Position numbers and translations under genes: made by a program. Shown one piece after another: positions 1-9,718 of a DNA stretch of 64,000 nucleotides. Within the stretch, counting starts at the first letter, position 1. Each line of letters starts with the position of its first letter. The notes under the pieces are model-generated. The model saw nothing but the letters and a program-made list of their open reading frames with translations. It made no database searches and had not been told where the DNA came from. The DNA comes from an uncultured Lachnospiraceae bacterium. Lineage in GTDB: Bacteria > Bacillota > Clostridia > Lachnospirales > Lachnospiraceae. The stretch is taken from positions 21,691-85,690 of the forward strand of contig CAJTOL010000013.1 of NCBI GenBank assembly GCA_910577645.1. The letters run 5' to 3'.

Positions 1-1
1 A

Positions 2-1867
2 AATTACCGTATCAGCAAGAGCCGCAGCTATGGAAACGCCAAAGAAGGGAGCTCCAGAGAGGGATATAGAAAAGAAGGGGCAAGCTATGGGGAACGCCAG
101 GGACACGGGGCCAGAGAGACGGAGCTGCCCATGACCCAGGCAGCGGAGATAACAAAACCTATCCAGAGCAAAAAGCCTTCCTATAAGTCCAAAAAGAACC
201 TGGACAGCAGTCAGTCCGCCCCAAAGGTTAAGATAATCCCTCTGGGAGGTTTAGAGCAGATTGGCATGAACATTACGGCATTTGAGTGCGATGACAGCAT
301 TATCGTAGTGGACTGCGGACTGGCATTTCCCAGCGATGATATGCTGGGGATTGATTTGGTAATACCGGACGTGACTTATCTGATTCAAAATATAGACAAG
401 GTAAAAGGCTTTGTGATTACTCACGGACATGAAGACCACATAGGCGCTCTGCCCTATATTCTAAAACAGATTAACGCGCCTGTTTACGGAACTAAGCTGA
501 CATTGGGGCTTATTGACAATAAGCTGAAAGAGCATGGAATGCTTAAAAGTGTAAAGCGTAAGATTATGAAGCATGGGCAGTCTGTGAACCTGGGAGCTTT
601 CCGGGTAGAGTTTATTAAGACCAATCACAGCATTGCAGATGCATCCGCTTTGGCAATTTTCTCCCCGGCAGGCGTGATTCTGCACACAGGGGATTTTAAG
701 ATCGACTATACCCCCGTATTTGGGGATACCATAGATTTACAGCGTCTGGCAGAACTTGGGAAAAAGGGTGTTTTGGCCCTTATGTGCGACAGCACCAACG
801 CCATCCGTTCCGGATTTACCATGTCTGAGCGGACAGTAGGGAAAACCTTTGACTCCATATTTGCCGACCATACCACCAGGAGAATTATTGTGGCAACCTT
901 TGCTTCCAATGTGGATCGGGTTCAGCAGATTATTAATTCTGCCAATAAGTACAACCGGAAGGTGGTGATTGAGGGCCGCAGTATGGTAAATGTTATTACC
1001 ACAGCAAGTGAACTGGGGTATATCAATATTCCGGAAGGCACTTTAATTGATATTGAGCAGCTAAAAAATTATCCGGAAGAACAGACCGTGCTGATTACCA
1101 CCGGCAGCCAGGGAGAGTCTATGGCCGCCCTGTCCCGTATGGCATCTTCCCTTCATCGGAAGGTATCCATTATGCCGGGAGATGTGGTGATTTTAAGCTC
1201 CACCCCCATTCCGGGAAATGAAAAGGCGGTGTCCAAGGTTATTAACGAGCTGTCTATGAAGGGGGCTGAGGTGATTTTTCAGGATACCCATGTATCCGGA
1301 CATGCCTGCCAGGAGGAGATTAAGCTTCTTTATTCCCTGATTCATCCCACTTATTCTATTCCCATTCACGGCGAATACCGTCACCGCATGGCCCAAAAGA
1401 ATCTGGCTGAATCTGTAGGTATTCCGAAAGAGAACGTGGTGATGATAAGCTCCGGCGATGTGCTGGAATTAAATGAAGAGAGCTGCAATGTTGTGGATCA
1501 CGTTCCGGCAGGGGGAATCCTGGTAGACGGCCTGGGAGTAGGAGACGTAGGAAATATTGTTCTCCGTGATAGACAAAACCTGGCGCAAAATGGTATTATT
1601 GTAGTAGTTCTGACTCTGGAAAAGCACAGCAACCAGCTTCTTGCAGGTCCGGATATTGTGTCCAGAGGCTTTGTATATGTCCGGGAGTCTGAAGATTTAC
1701 TGGAAGAGGCCCAGACCGTGGTGGATGAGGCAGTTGCAGACTGCTTAAATCACCATATTGCAGACTGGGGAAAAATCAAAACCATTATCCGGGACAGTTT
1801 AAGCGAGTTTTTATGGAAACGCATGAAACGCAGCCCTATGATTCTGCCCATTATCATGGAAGTATAA
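2..1867 (+). CDS. rnjA: Ribonuclease J (5' end outside window)
   Basis: Ribonuclease J, a metallo-beta-lactamase/beta-CASP nuclease with 5'-3' exo- and endonuclease activity that matures rRNA and turns over mRNA in the cytoplasm. Counting from the ATG at 131, the metal-binding motif HGHEDH is at residues 98-103, and the 578 aa that follow have the usual family length. The same frame stays open to the left edge of the window (43 more codons) and reads as a Gly/Ser/Arg/Lys/Glu-rich segment with two similar stretches (SYGNAKEG and SYGERQG). The gene therefore probably starts outside the window with a basic extension. A GGAG six bases before 131 keeps the internal ATG possible. The next gene starts 13 bases downstream, so the two are probably co-transcribed. 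Confidence 0.93.
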   Translation, partial: NYRISKSRSYGNAKEGSSREGYRKEGASYGERQGHGARETELPMTQAAEITKPIQSKKPSYKSKKNLDSSQSAPKVKIIPLGGLEQIGMNITAFECDDSIIVVDCGLAFPSDDMLGIDLVIPDVTYLIQNIDKVKGFVITHGHEDHIGALPYILKQINAPVYGTKLTLGLIDNKLKEHGMLKSVKRKIMKHGQSVNLGAFRVEFIKTNHSIADASALAIFSPAGVILHTGDFKIDYTPVFGDTIDLQRLAELGKKGVLALMCDSTNAIRSGFTMSERTVGKTFDSIFADHTTRRIIVATFASNVDRVQQIINSANKYNRKVVIEGRSMVNVITTASELGYINIPEGTLIDIEQLKNYPEEQTVLITTGSQGESMAALSRMASSLHRKVSIMPGDVVILSSTPIPGNEKAVSKVINELSMKGAEVIFQDTHVSGHACQEEIKLLYSLIHPTYSIPIHGEYRHRMAQKNLAESVGIPKENVVMISSGDVLELNEESCNVVDHVPAGGILVDGLGVGDVGNIVLRDRQNLAQNGIIVVVLTLEKHSNQLLAGPDIVSRGFVYVRESEDLLEEAQTVVDEAVADCLNHHIADWGKIKTIIRDSLSEFLWKRMKRSPMILPIIMEV

Positions 1868-1880
1868 AGAGGAATACATT

Positions 1881-2270
1881 ATGAGCGAGACGACAAAAGA
1901 TATCAACAGGGTGACGGGAACCATTATTGGGATTTCTTTCCGGCTGATTTTGTATGCCCTTGCTATTTTGCTTATCTACAAGGGAGCCACCAGAGGCTAC
2001 GAGTTCGGCCATGAGATTTTTTATGCTTCGGCCATGGCGGCGGCCCCGGGCCGTGACATGGAGATTCAGGTGGAGGCCGGGGCCTCTGTCTCTGCCGTAG
2101 GAAAGACTCTGGAAAAAGAAGGCCTGATTAATAACCAGTATTCTTTTATCATTCAGGCTATGGTTTACGATTACGAGATTCAGCCCGGCGATTATATCTT
2201 AAATACCTCGATGACCTCCAGGGAAATTTTAGACATCTTAAGCGAGGACGCGCAAGAGGGAAAAGAATGA
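1881..2270 (+). CDS. Short MltG/YceG-like membrane protein
   Basis: A 129-aa protein with one N-terminal membrane segment (about residues 17-37) and an extracytoplasmic part resembling the LysM-like subdomain of the endolytic transglycosylase MltG (ASVSAVGKTLEKEGLI, then a segment ending in TSREILDIL). Full MltG is over 300 aa and carries a catalytic glutamate in a C-terminal domain. That domain is absent, so glycan-cleaving activity is not expected. The position directly before trmR and a U32 gene matches the Bacillus subtilis yrrL(mltG)-yrrM-yrrN/O order and supports the relationship. It overlaps the next gene by 4 bases. The role of such short forms is unknown. Confidence 0.75.
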   Translation: MSETTKDINRVTGTIIGISFRLILYALAILLIYKGATRGYEFGHEIFYASAMAAAPGRDMEIQVEAGASVSAVGKTLEKEGLINNQYSFIIQAMVYDYEIQPGDYILNTSMTSREILDILSEDAQEGKE

Positions 2271-2920
2271 CAGAGAGGGAGCGGATTGCTGACTTTATCG
2301 TTTCGTTAGAGCAGGGGCATGGAGATTTGTGTGATGAGATCGAAAAAAGGGCAAGAGAAGACAGAGTCCCTGTTATCCGGGCAGAGACCGCTGCCTTTTT
2401 AAAGACTATGACGGCGGCGGTTTCCCCAAAGGCTATTTTGGAGGTGGGGACTGCGGTGGGATACTCTACTCTTTTAATGGCCCAGGCAAGTTCCGGGGAC
2501 TGCATCATTACTACCATTGAGAAATATGAAAAACGGATCCTTAAGGCCAGAGAAAATTTCAGACAGGCAGGGATGGAGGAGCGGATCATCCTGCTGGAAG
2601 GGGATGCGGGCCAGATTCTTGCCGGGCTTACAGGCTCCTATGATTTGATTTTTATGGACGCGGCAAAAGGCCAGTATATTCATTGGCTGCCTGATGTGCT
2701 GCGTCTATTGTCTCCTGGAGGGATGCTGATATCTGACAACGTCCTCCAGGACAATACCATTCTGGAATCCCGCTTTGCCGTAGAACGGCGGGACAGAACC
2801 ATTCACAGCAGAATGAGGGAATACTTATTCCAGCTAAAAAACCACAAAGATCTGACCACCTCCATTATCCCCATTGGAGACGGAGTAACGGTCAGTGTAA
2901 AAAATAAGGTGTGCATATGA
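2267..2920 (+). CDS. trmR: SAM-dependent O-methyltransferase, TrmR-like (tRNA ho5U34)
   Basis: A class I SAM-dependent O-methyltransferase of 217 aa. The SAM-binding glycine loop is EVGTAVGYSTLL at about residues 59-70, and the metal/substrate acidic motif FMDAAKGQY is at about residue 128. The family includes COMT-like enzymes. In Bacillus subtilis the member in this gene order (yrrM/trmR) methylates 5-hydroxyuridine at tRNA position 34 to 5-methoxyuridine. The next gene is a U32 protein of the type that makes the hydroxyuridine, so the tRNA role is a good inference from context. The start overlaps the previous stop (ATGA) and the end overlaps the next start, indicating translational coupling. 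Confidence 0.82.
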   Translation: MTERERIADFIVSLEQGHGDLCDEIEKRAREDRVPVIRAETAAFLKTMTAAVSPKAILEVGTAVGYSTLLMAQASSGDCIITTIEKYEKRILKARENFRQAGMEERIILLEGDAGQILAGLTGSYDLIFMDAAKGQYIHWLPDVLRLLSPGGMLISDNVLQDNTILESRFAVERRDRTIHSRMREYLFQLKNHKDLTTSIIPIGDGVTVSVKNKVCI

Positions 2921-4143
2921 GAAAGACCGAACTGTTAATCCCGGCGGGAAGCCTGGACGTATTAAAAACCGCCGTGATTTACGGGGCGGATGCTGTTTAT
3001 ATCGGCGGGGAAGCCTTTGGCCTCAGAGCCAAGGCCAAAAATTTCTCCAACGGGGAGATACAAGAAGGGATTGCTTTTGCCCATGAGAGAGGGGTAAAGG
3101 TTTATATCACTGCCAACATTCTGGCCCACAATCAGGATCTGGCCGGGGTGGAGGCGTATTTTAATGAGCTGAAGGAAATGAACCCTGATGCTCTGATTAT
3201 TTCAGATCCGGGTGTATTTGCTATTGCCCGCCGGGTGCTGCCCCAAATGGAGCTTCATATCAGCACCCAGGCCAACAATACCAATTACGGTACTTATCGG
3301 TTTTGGCATGACCTGGGGGCAAAGCGGGTAGTTTCCGCCAGAGAACTTTCCCTGGCCGAGATAAAAGAGATCCGGGCCAATATCCCGGAGGATATGGAGA
3401 TAGAGAGCTTTATCCACGGGGCTATGTGCATTTCCTATTCCGGACGCTGCCTGCTCAGCAATTATTTTACAGGGCGCGATGCCAACCAGGGAGCCTGTAC
3501 CCATCCCTGCCGCTGGAAATATGCGGTGGTAGAGGAAACCAGGCCGGGAGAGTATATGCCTGTCTATGAAAATGAGAGGGGCACTTACATTTTTAATTCC
3601 AAGGATCTGTGCATGATTGAGCATATTCCGGAGCTTATGGAAGCCGGAATTGACAGCTTTAAGATTGAGGGACGGATGAAGACCGCCCTTTATGTGGCAA
3701 CCGTGGCCAGGACCTACCGGAAAGCCATTGACGATTACCGGAAGGATCCGGCCCTTTACCGGTCCAACCTGGAGTGGTATAAAGAAGAGATTGGGAAATG
3801 TACCTACCGGGAATTTACCACAGGCTTTTATTTCGGAAAGCCGGATGAGACCACCCAGATATACGATAACAATACCTATGTGAAAAACTATACCTACCTT
3901 GGAACCGTAGAAACAACGGACGGTGGAGGCAGGTGCCGTATTGAGCAGAAAAATAAATTTTCTGTCGGCGAGATCATTGAGATTATGAAGCCGGACGGAA
4001 GAAATATAGAGGCTCTGGTAAAAGGGATCTATGATACGGAGGGAAACGCCAGGGAAAGCGCCCCCCACCCCAAAGAGATCCTGTGGGCAGAGCTGGATCA
4101 GGAGACAGAGGATTACGATATTCTGCGCCGCCGGGAGCCGTAA
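2917..4143 (+). CDS. trhP: U32 family protein, TrhP-like tRNA hydroxylation
   Basis: Peptidase-family-U32 protein, 408 aa. The U32 signature ESFIHGAMCISYSGRC is present, and Cys171, Cys178, Cys194 and Cys198 fit the iron-sulfur ligands of TrhP-type enzymes. These proteins are named as peptidases, but the YrrN/YrrO/YegQ branch is needed for prephenate-dependent 5-hydroxylation of tRNA uridine-34. With trmR directly upstream this would be the first of two wobble-modification steps. A GTG at 2911 is in frame, but the ATG at 2917 overlaps the trmR stop as ATGA and has AAGGTG six bases upstream, so it was preferred. A second, much longer U32 gene lies at 28 kb. Confidence 0.85.
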   Translation: MRKTELLIPAGSLDVLKTAVIYGADAVYIGGEAFGLRAKAKNFSNGEIQEGIAFAHERGVKVYITANILAHNQDLAGVEAYFNELKEMNPDALIISDPGVFAIARRVLPQMELHISTQANNTNYGTYRFWHDLGAKRVVSARELSLAEIKEIRANIPEDMEIESFIHGAMCISYSGRCLLSNYFTGRDANQGACTHPCRWKYAVVEETRPGEYMPVYENERGTYIFNSKDLCMIEHIPELMEAGIDSFKIEGRMKTALYVATVARTYRKAIDDYRKDPALYRSNLEWYKEEIGKCTYREFTTGFYFGKPDETTQIYDNNTYVKNYTYLGTVETTDGGGRCRIEQKNKFSVGEIIEIMKPDGRNIEALVKGIYDTEGNARESAPHPKEILWAELDQETEDYDILRRREP

Positions 4144-4197
4144 GGAGCCGGAGGCGCTTCGCCATATGCGGGGAAAGTGACAAAGGAGGAGCTGAAA

Positions 4198-5022
4198 ATG
4201 ACTGGATTCTTTGGAATTCTGGCAGGGTTCTGCGTGATTTACGGGACCATAGTGGTTCTGTATTCGGGACTCAGCAATCTGTGGATGTGGGCAGGATTTG
4301 CTGTCTTTTTCGGCGGGCTGGCCTGGGGATGCCATTATTATTCCCTTCATAAAAAGTCAGTTCCTCTGTGGATTCCGGTATCGGCAGGCACCTTTTGTAT
4401 GGCCTGCCTGGTGATTTTTATTGTCATAGAGGCCCTGATCTTTTTAGGGGCCTCGGGAAGCTCTCAGCCCAATCTGGATTATGTGATTGTCCTGGGAGCC
4501 AGAGTAAGAGAAGACGGGGTCAGCAGCTCTTTGAAAAAACGGCTGGATACTGCAATCCGGTATTCCCGGGAAAATCCGGAAACGGTATTTGTGCTGTCGG
4601 GAGGAAAAGGAGACGATGAGCCGGTTACCGAGGCAGAGGCTATGCGGGATTATATGGTATACAATGGCATATCCCCGGATAAAATTTTATTAGAAACTCA
4701 CTCTACCAGCACAGTAGAAAATATCGCCTACAGCCGGCTGGTTATCGAAGAGGATCGGGCCAAGAAAAAGGAGCGGCAGGCCGCTTCTGCAAATAAGGTG
4801 CTCCTTCCTTCGGGAGCAGTGGTAGTGGCTCCGGACAAGCCTGTTCAGATAGGAATTTTGACCAACAATTTCCATATGTTCCGCGCAAAAAAAATTGCGG
4901 GGAAGTGGGGAATCAAAGATGCGGCAGGCCTTGTTTCCCAGTCGGATCCGGTGCTGTTTCTCCATCAATGTATCAGAGAGGCCCTGGCTGTCTTTAAAGA
5001 CAGGCTTATGGGAAACATGTAA
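4198..5022 (+). CDS. YdcF/SanA-type DUF218 membrane protein
   Basis: Membrane protein of 274 aa with three N-terminal hydrophobic segments (about residues 1-22, 25-45 and 55-80), followed by a DUF218 domain. The domain is recognised by DYVIVLGARV, the LSGGKG loop and the ETHSTSTVENI motif. Relatives ElyC, SanA and YdcF affect envelope integrity, but no biochemical role is settled. A Lys/Arg/Ala-rich insertion of about 30 residues (around EEDRAKKKERQA) interrupts the domain before the GILTNNFHMFRA motif. The start is the ATG seven bases after a perfect AGGAGG at 4184-4189; an in-frame GTG at 4177 lies upstream of that site and is less likely. Confidence 0.85.
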   Translation: MTGFFGILAGFCVIYGTIVVLYSGLSNLWMWAGFAVFFGGLAWGCHYYSLHKKSVPLWIPVSAGTFCMACLVIFIVIEALIFLGASGSSQPNLDYVIVLGARVREDGVSSSLKKRLDTAIRYSRENPETVFVLSGGKGDDEPVTEAEAMRDYMVYNGISPDKILLETHSTSTVENIAYSRLVIEEDRAKKKERQAASANKVLLPSGAVVVAPDKPVQIGILTNNFHMFRAKKIAGKWGIKDAAGLVSQSDPVLFLHQCIREALAVFKDRLMGNM

Positions 5023-5044
5023 AGAAAAGCAGAAAGGATAGAAT

Positions 5045-8023
5045 ATGAGCAGATTAGAAGCATTAGAGACATACAGGATTATGGAGGAGAAAACCATCCG
5101 GGAGATGAATTCCAAAGGATGGGTGCTGGAGCATAAAAAGACAGGAGCAAAGGTCTTTCTCATGGAAAATGAGGATGATAATAAGGTATTTTCCATCGGC
5201 TTCCGCACTCCGCCGGAGGACAGCACAGGACTGCCCCACATTTTGGAACACAGCGTTCTCTGCGGTTCCAAAAAATTTCCGGTAAAGGATCCCTTTGTGG
5301 AACTGGTAAAAGGCTCTTTAAATACCTTTTTAAATGCCATGACCTATCCGGACAAGACGGTGTATCCGGTTGCAAGCTGCAATGAAAAGGATTTCCAGAA
5401 TCTTATGGATGTCTACATGGATGCGGTTTTAAATCCCAATATTTACCGGGAGCCTAAGATTTTCATGCAGGAGGGCTGGCATTATGAAATGGAAAGCCCG
5501 GAATCTCCTTTAACCATCAACGGCGTGGTTTATAATGAGATGAAGGGAGCTTTTTCTTCCCCGGAAGGGGTTCTGGACAGAGTAACCCGCCAGGTGCTGT
5601 TTCCCGATACATCCTATACCAATGAATCCGGCGGAGACCCGGCGGTGATCCCGGATCTGACCTATGAACAGTTTATTGATTTTCACCGGACCTACTATCA
5701 TCCCTCCAACAGCTATATCTATCTTTACGGGAATATGGATATGGCAGAAAAGCTGGATTGGCTGGACAAGGCTTATCTAAGCCATTACGAGAAGCGGGAG
5801 ACGGATTCCTCCATAAAGCTTCAAAAGCCCTTTGAAAAGCCGGTGGAAAAAGAAATCTATTACTCCATTGCAGACGGGGAGCCGGAGGATCATGCAGCCT
5901 ATCTGTCTGTCAATACGGTAGTGGGAACGGATCTGGATCCCAAGCTTTATGTGGCTTTCCAGATTTTGGAATATACCCTTATCGACGTTCCCGGGGCGCC
6001 TTTAAAACAGGCTTTATACGACGCGGGAATCGGCCAGGATATTTTAGGAGGCTATGAAAACGGCATCCTCCAGCCCTATTTTTCCGTTATTGCCAAAAAT
6101 GCCGAGGCGAATCAAAAAGAAGAGTTCCTTTCCGTGGTAAAGGGGACATTAAGAAAGCTGGCAGACCGGGGCATAGACAAAAAGAGCCTGCTGGCAGGTT
6201 TAAATTACTATGAGTTCCGCTACCGGGAAGCGGATTATGGCTCTGCTCCCAAGGGATTAATGTATGGCCTGTGGTCAATGGACAGCTGGCTTTATGGCGG
6301 AGATCCCATGATGCATTTGTGCTATCAGGAAACCTTTGACTTTTTGAAAGAGGCGGTAAATCAGGGGTATTTTGAAGAACTGATTAAGAAATACTTACTG
6401 GATAATCCTTTTGAGGCAGTAGTTACAGTAAAGCCCCAGCGGAACCTGACTGCCAAAGAAGACGCCGCCCTGGCCGCCAGGCTGGCCGAGAAAAAAGCAG
6501 GTTTTTCCCGGGAAGAGATTGACAGGCTGGTAGCCCAGACCAGGGCCCTGAAAGAATACCAGGAAATCCCCTCTCCTCAGGAGGATCTGGCTAAAATTCC
6601 CCTTCTGAAAAGGGAGGATATCGGAACCAGAGCAGAAAAAATTTACTGGGATGAAAAAAAGGAGGCCGGAGTGACGGTCCTTCACCACAACCTGTTTACC
6701 GCCGGAATCGGATACCTGCAGCTTCTATTTAAAACCAATCATCTTCCTGCGGAGGATTTGCCTTATGTAGGGCTTTTAAAAGCCGTATTAGGCTATGTGG
6801 ATACAGAAAATTATACCTATTCAGATTTAACCAGCGAGATTTATCTAAACAGCGGCGGAATCAGTATTTCTACCAATTCCTACCCAAATCTGAAGCAACC
6901 GGAGGAATTTACAGGGGTATTTGCCGCTTCCGTCAAGGTTTTTTATGACAAAATCGGCTTTGGACTCGGCATTTTAAATGAGGTGCTGACCAAATCCAGG
7001 CTGGAGGATGAAAAACGTCTGGGAGAGATTCTGGCAGAAACCCGCTCCCGATCCCGCATGAAGCTGGAAAGCGGATCCCACTCTGCGGCGGTAGCCAGAG
7101 CCACTTCCTACTTCTCACCGGTTTCCTACTTTAATGATCTGACTGGCGGCATTGGATTTTATCATTTCCTGGAAAAAGCCGTAAAGGAGTACGAGACCGG
7201 AGCAAAAGCAAAGAAGCTTCTGATTGCAAAGCTTAAGGAGACGGCTGCCAAGCTGTTTACCAAAGAAAACTTGCTGGTCAGCTATACGGCTGATGAGAAA
7301 GGCTATGAACTGCTGCCCGGAGAGCTTGCCGGATTTACGGCTTCTCTGGAGAATGGAAAGAAACCGGACGCTTCAGAGCAGGAGGCAGCCAGGGAGGCCC
7401 TTTCCGTCTACGGCAAGGCTTCCTCTTTTGCCCTGGGAAATCGCAATGAAGGATTTAAAACAGCTTCCCAGGTCAACTATGTGGCGCGGTGCGGGAATTT
7501 CCGGGAGAAAGGACTTTCTTATACCGGCGTTTTAAGGATTTTAAAGGTTATTTTAAGTTATGATTATTTGTGGCTGAACCTTCGGGTTAAGGGAGGCGCT
7601 TATGGGTGTATGAGCGGCTTTGGCAGATCCGGGGAAGGGTATTTGGTTTCCTACCGGGATCCCAATCTGGCTGAAACCAATAAAATTTATGAAGGGATTC
7701 CGGAATATCTGGAGAATCTTACTGTGGACGAAAGGGACATGACCAAGTATGTCATCGGAACCATCAGCGATGTGGATACTCCCCTGACTCCTTCTGTAAA
7801 GGGCTCCAGGGGATTATCGGCATACCTCTCCGGAGTAACGGAGGAAATGCTGCAGGAAGAGAGGAATCAGATCCTGACTGCCACCCAGGAAGACATCCGC
7901 GCCCTGGCGCCTATTGTACAGGCCGTTTTGGATACAGGAAGCTTGTGCGCCATTGGAAACGAAGAGAAAGTAAAGAAAAATCAGGAGATTTTTAAAGAGG
8001 TTAAGGCGCTTTTCGGGGCGTGA
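5045..8023 (+). CDS. M16C family zinc metallopeptidase (PreP-like)
   Basis: Large insulinase-family peptidase of 992 aa, the size of one-chain M16C enzymes such as presequence protease and its clostridial relatives. The inverted zinc motif HxxEH is at residues 65-69 (HILEH). The distal glutamate is probably in the VYNEMKGAFS segment near residue 165, a hallmark of this branch. Four repeated peptidase-like domains form a closing chamber that degrades peptides of limited length. There is no signal peptide, so it should act in the cytoplasm. It starts 22 bases after the DUF218 gene behind AGAAAGGA. Substrates cannot be inferred from the sequence. Confidence 0.9.
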   Translation: MSRLEALETYRIMEEKTIREMNSKGWVLEHKKTGAKVFLMENEDDNKVFSIGFRTPPEDSTGLPHILEHSVLCGSKKFPVKDPFVELVKGSLNTFLNAMTYPDKTVYPVASCNEKDFQNLMDVYMDAVLNPNIYREPKIFMQEGWHYEMESPESPLTINGVVYNEMKGAFSSPEGVLDRVTRQVLFPDTSYTNESGGDPAVIPDLTYEQFIDFHRTYYHPSNSYIYLYGNMDMAEKLDWLDKAYLSHYEKRETDSSIKLQKPFEKPVEKEIYYSIADGEPEDHAAYLSVNTVVGTDLDPKLYVAFQILEYTLIDVPGAPLKQALYDAGIGQDILGGYENGILQPYFSVIAKNAEANQKEEFLSVVKGTLRKLADRGIDKKSLLAGLNYYEFRYREADYGSAPKGLMYGLWSMDSWLYGGDPMMHLCYQETFDFLKEAVNQGYFEELIKKYLLDNPFEAVVTVKPQRNLTAKEDAALAARLAEKKAGFSREEIDRLVAQTRALKEYQEIPSPQEDLAKIPLLKREDIGTRAEKIYWDEKKEAGVTVLHHNLFTAGIGYLQLLFKTNHLPAEDLPYVGLLKAVLGYVDTENYTYSDLTSEIYLNSGGISISTNSYPNLKQPEEFTGVFAASVKVFYDKIGFGLGILNEVLTKSRLEDEKRLGEILAETRSRSRMKLESGSHSAAVARATSYFSPVSYFNDLTGGIGFYHFLEKAVKEYETGAKAKKLLIAKLKETAAKLFTKENLLVSYTADEKGYELLPGELAGFTASLENGKKPDASEQEAAREALSVYGKASSFALGNRNEGFKTASQVNYVARCGNFREKGLSYTGVLRILKVILSYDYLWLNLRVKGGAYGCMSGFGRSGEGYLVSYRDPNLAETNKIYEGIPEYLENLTVDERDMTKYVIGTISDVDTPLTPSVKGSRGLSAYLSGVTEEMLQEERNQILTATQEDIRALAPIVQAVLDTGSLCAIGNEEKVKKNQEIFKEVKALFGA

Positions 8024-8089
8024 TTTTATAATTAAGATGCCGGCATGACCTTTTTAAACCTGATATCATAGTTAAGGAGTTATATACAC

Positions 8090-8989
8090 ATGGAAAAAAA
8101 ATCCGGCTTTGTCACCCTGATTGGCCGTCCCAACGTGGGCAAATCCACGTTAATGAACCATCTGATAGGACAAAAGATCGCCATTACGTCTGACAAACCT
8201 CAAACTACCAGAAACCGCATACAGACGGTTTATACGGATGATCGGGGGCAGATTGTTTTTGTGGATACCCCGGGTATCCACAAAGCAAAAAATAAACTTG
8301 GCGAATACATGGTAAACATAGCAGAGCATACCTTAAAGGAAGTGGATGTAATCCTCTGGCTGGTAGAGCCCACCACCTTTATCGGCGCAGGAGAACGCCA
8401 TATTGCAGAGCAGTTAAATAAAGTAAAAACCCCGGTTATTCTGGTTATCAATAAAATAGACACGGTAAAACAGCAGGAAGAAATCTTAACTTATATTAAC
8501 GCTTATAAAGATATCTGTCCCTTTGCCGAGATTGTTCCGGTTTCCGCTTTGAAAGAGAAGGGGACAGACCTGCTGCTGGATTTGATGTTCCGCTATCTGC
8601 CTTACGGGCCTGAATTTTATGATGAAGATACTGTCACCGACCAGCCTATGCGCCAGATTGCCGCTGAGCTGATACGGGAGAAGGCCCTGCGCCTGCTGAA
8701 TGACGAGATTCCCCACGGAATCGCGGTAACCATTGAAAAGATGCAGGAACGGAAAAACGGTATTATGGATATTGAAGCCACCATTATCTGCGAGCGGGAT
8801 TCCCACAAAGGGATTGTTATCGGAAAAGGCGGGAGTATGCTGAAAAAAATCGGCAGCGCTGCCAGGCGGGAGATAGAAAAGATGATGGAAATCCAGGTGA
8901 ATCTCCAGCTCTGGGTCAAGGTCCGCAAGGAATGGAGGGACAGCGATATCCTGATGAAGAACTATGGTTATAACCAGAAAGACATATAG
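8090..8989 (+). CDS. era: GTPase Era
   Basis: Essential GTPase that binds the 3' end of 16S rRNA and assists 30S subunit assembly. The 299 aa carry G1 GRPNVGKST (residues 12-20), G3 DTPG at about residue 59, and G4 NKID at residues 121-124. A C-terminal KH domain includes GKGGSMLKKIG. The length is normal for the family. The start follows AAGGAG. recO begins ten bases downstream, the usual era-recO neighbourhood in Firmicutes. Confidence 0.97.
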   Translation: MEKKSGFVTLIGRPNVGKSTLMNHLIGQKIAITSDKPQTTRNRIQTVYTDDRGQIVFVDTPGIHKAKNKLGEYMVNIAEHTLKEVDVILWLVEPTTFIGAGERHIAEQLNKVKTPVILVINKIDTVKQQEEILTYINAYKDICPFAEIVPVSALKEKGTDLLLDLMFRYLPYGPEFYDEDTVTDQPMRQIAAELIREKALRLLNDEIPHGIAVTIEKMQERKNGIMDIEATIICERDSHKGIVIGKGGSMLKKIGSAARREIEKMMEIQVNLQLWVKVRKEWRDSDILMKNYGYNQKDI

Positions 8990-8998
8990 GAGGCTTCC

Positions 8999-9670
8999 AT
9001 GAGAGAAACGGTCACGGCTACCGGTATGGTTATCAAATCAGCCCCGTCAGGGGAATATGACAAACGTCTGGTAATCCTGACCAGAGAGCGGGGGAAAATT
9101 ACCGCTTTTGCCCGGGGGGCCAGGAGGCCGGGAAACGCCCTGATGGCTTCGGGGCGTCCCTTTGTATTTGGATCCTTCCGCCTTTTTGAGGGGAGGGATG
9201 CTTACACCCTTCACTCCGCGGAAATTACCAATTACTTTCATGAGATTGCCGCGGATATGGAGGCGGCCTGTTATGGATCTTATTTTTTGGAAATTGCCGA
9301 CTATTATTCCAGAGAAAATGTGGATGCCACGGATTTGCTGAAGCTGCTGTACCAGTCCCTGCGGGCCCTGCTAAAGCCAGCCATTCCCAATCCTCTGATC
9401 CGGCGGGTGTACGAGCTGAAGGTCATGGTAATAAACGGCGAATATACAGAAAACCCTACCCGGCCGGTCTGCGATTCTGCTGTTTACACCTGGCAGTACG
9501 TGGTGACCTCCCCCATAGAATCCCTGTATCAATTTACCGTGACGGATCAGGTTCTCAGGGAGTTTAGCGTCTGTGTGGAAGATAATTTAAACCGTTATAT
9601 TGACAGGACATTTAAATCTCTGGATATTTTGGAAAGCATCGGGCCCCTGGGCAGGGAGATTCCTGTCTGA
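8999..9670 (+). CDS. recO: DNA repair protein RecO
   Basis: Recombination mediator that works with RecR to load RecA onto SSB-coated single-stranded DNA. The 223 aa start with the OB-fold typical of the family (TATGMVIKSAPSGEYDKRLVILT) followed by a helical part. Many RecO proteins have a four-cysteine zinc finger in the middle. Here only isolated cysteines remain (about residues 87, 159 and 182), so no such finger can form. The gene is slightly shorter than usual and sits directly after era with AGGAGG at 8988-8993. Confidence 0.9.
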   Translation: MRETVTATGMVIKSAPSGEYDKRLVILTRERGKITAFARGARRPGNALMASGRPFVFGSFRLFEGRDAYTLHSAEITNYFHEIAADMEAACYGSYFLEIADYYSRENVDATDLLKLLYQSLRALLKPAIPNPLIRRVYELKVMVINGEYTENPTRPVCDSAVYTWQYVVTSPIESLYQFTVTDQVLREFSVCVEDNLNRYIDRTFKSLDILESIGPLGREIPV

Positions 9671-9718
9671 AGGGACAGGCAATGCGCCGCCTCCTCAAAT
9701 GAAAATGCAAGGAAGGTA

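Noticed and set aside
3202..4350. Long open frame on the minus strand (382 codons)
   Set aside because: It lies wholly across the U32 gene and the start of the DUF218 gene, has no ribosome binding site, and its translation is Pro/His/Leu-rich without a recognisable domain. It is a shadow of GC-rich coding sequence.
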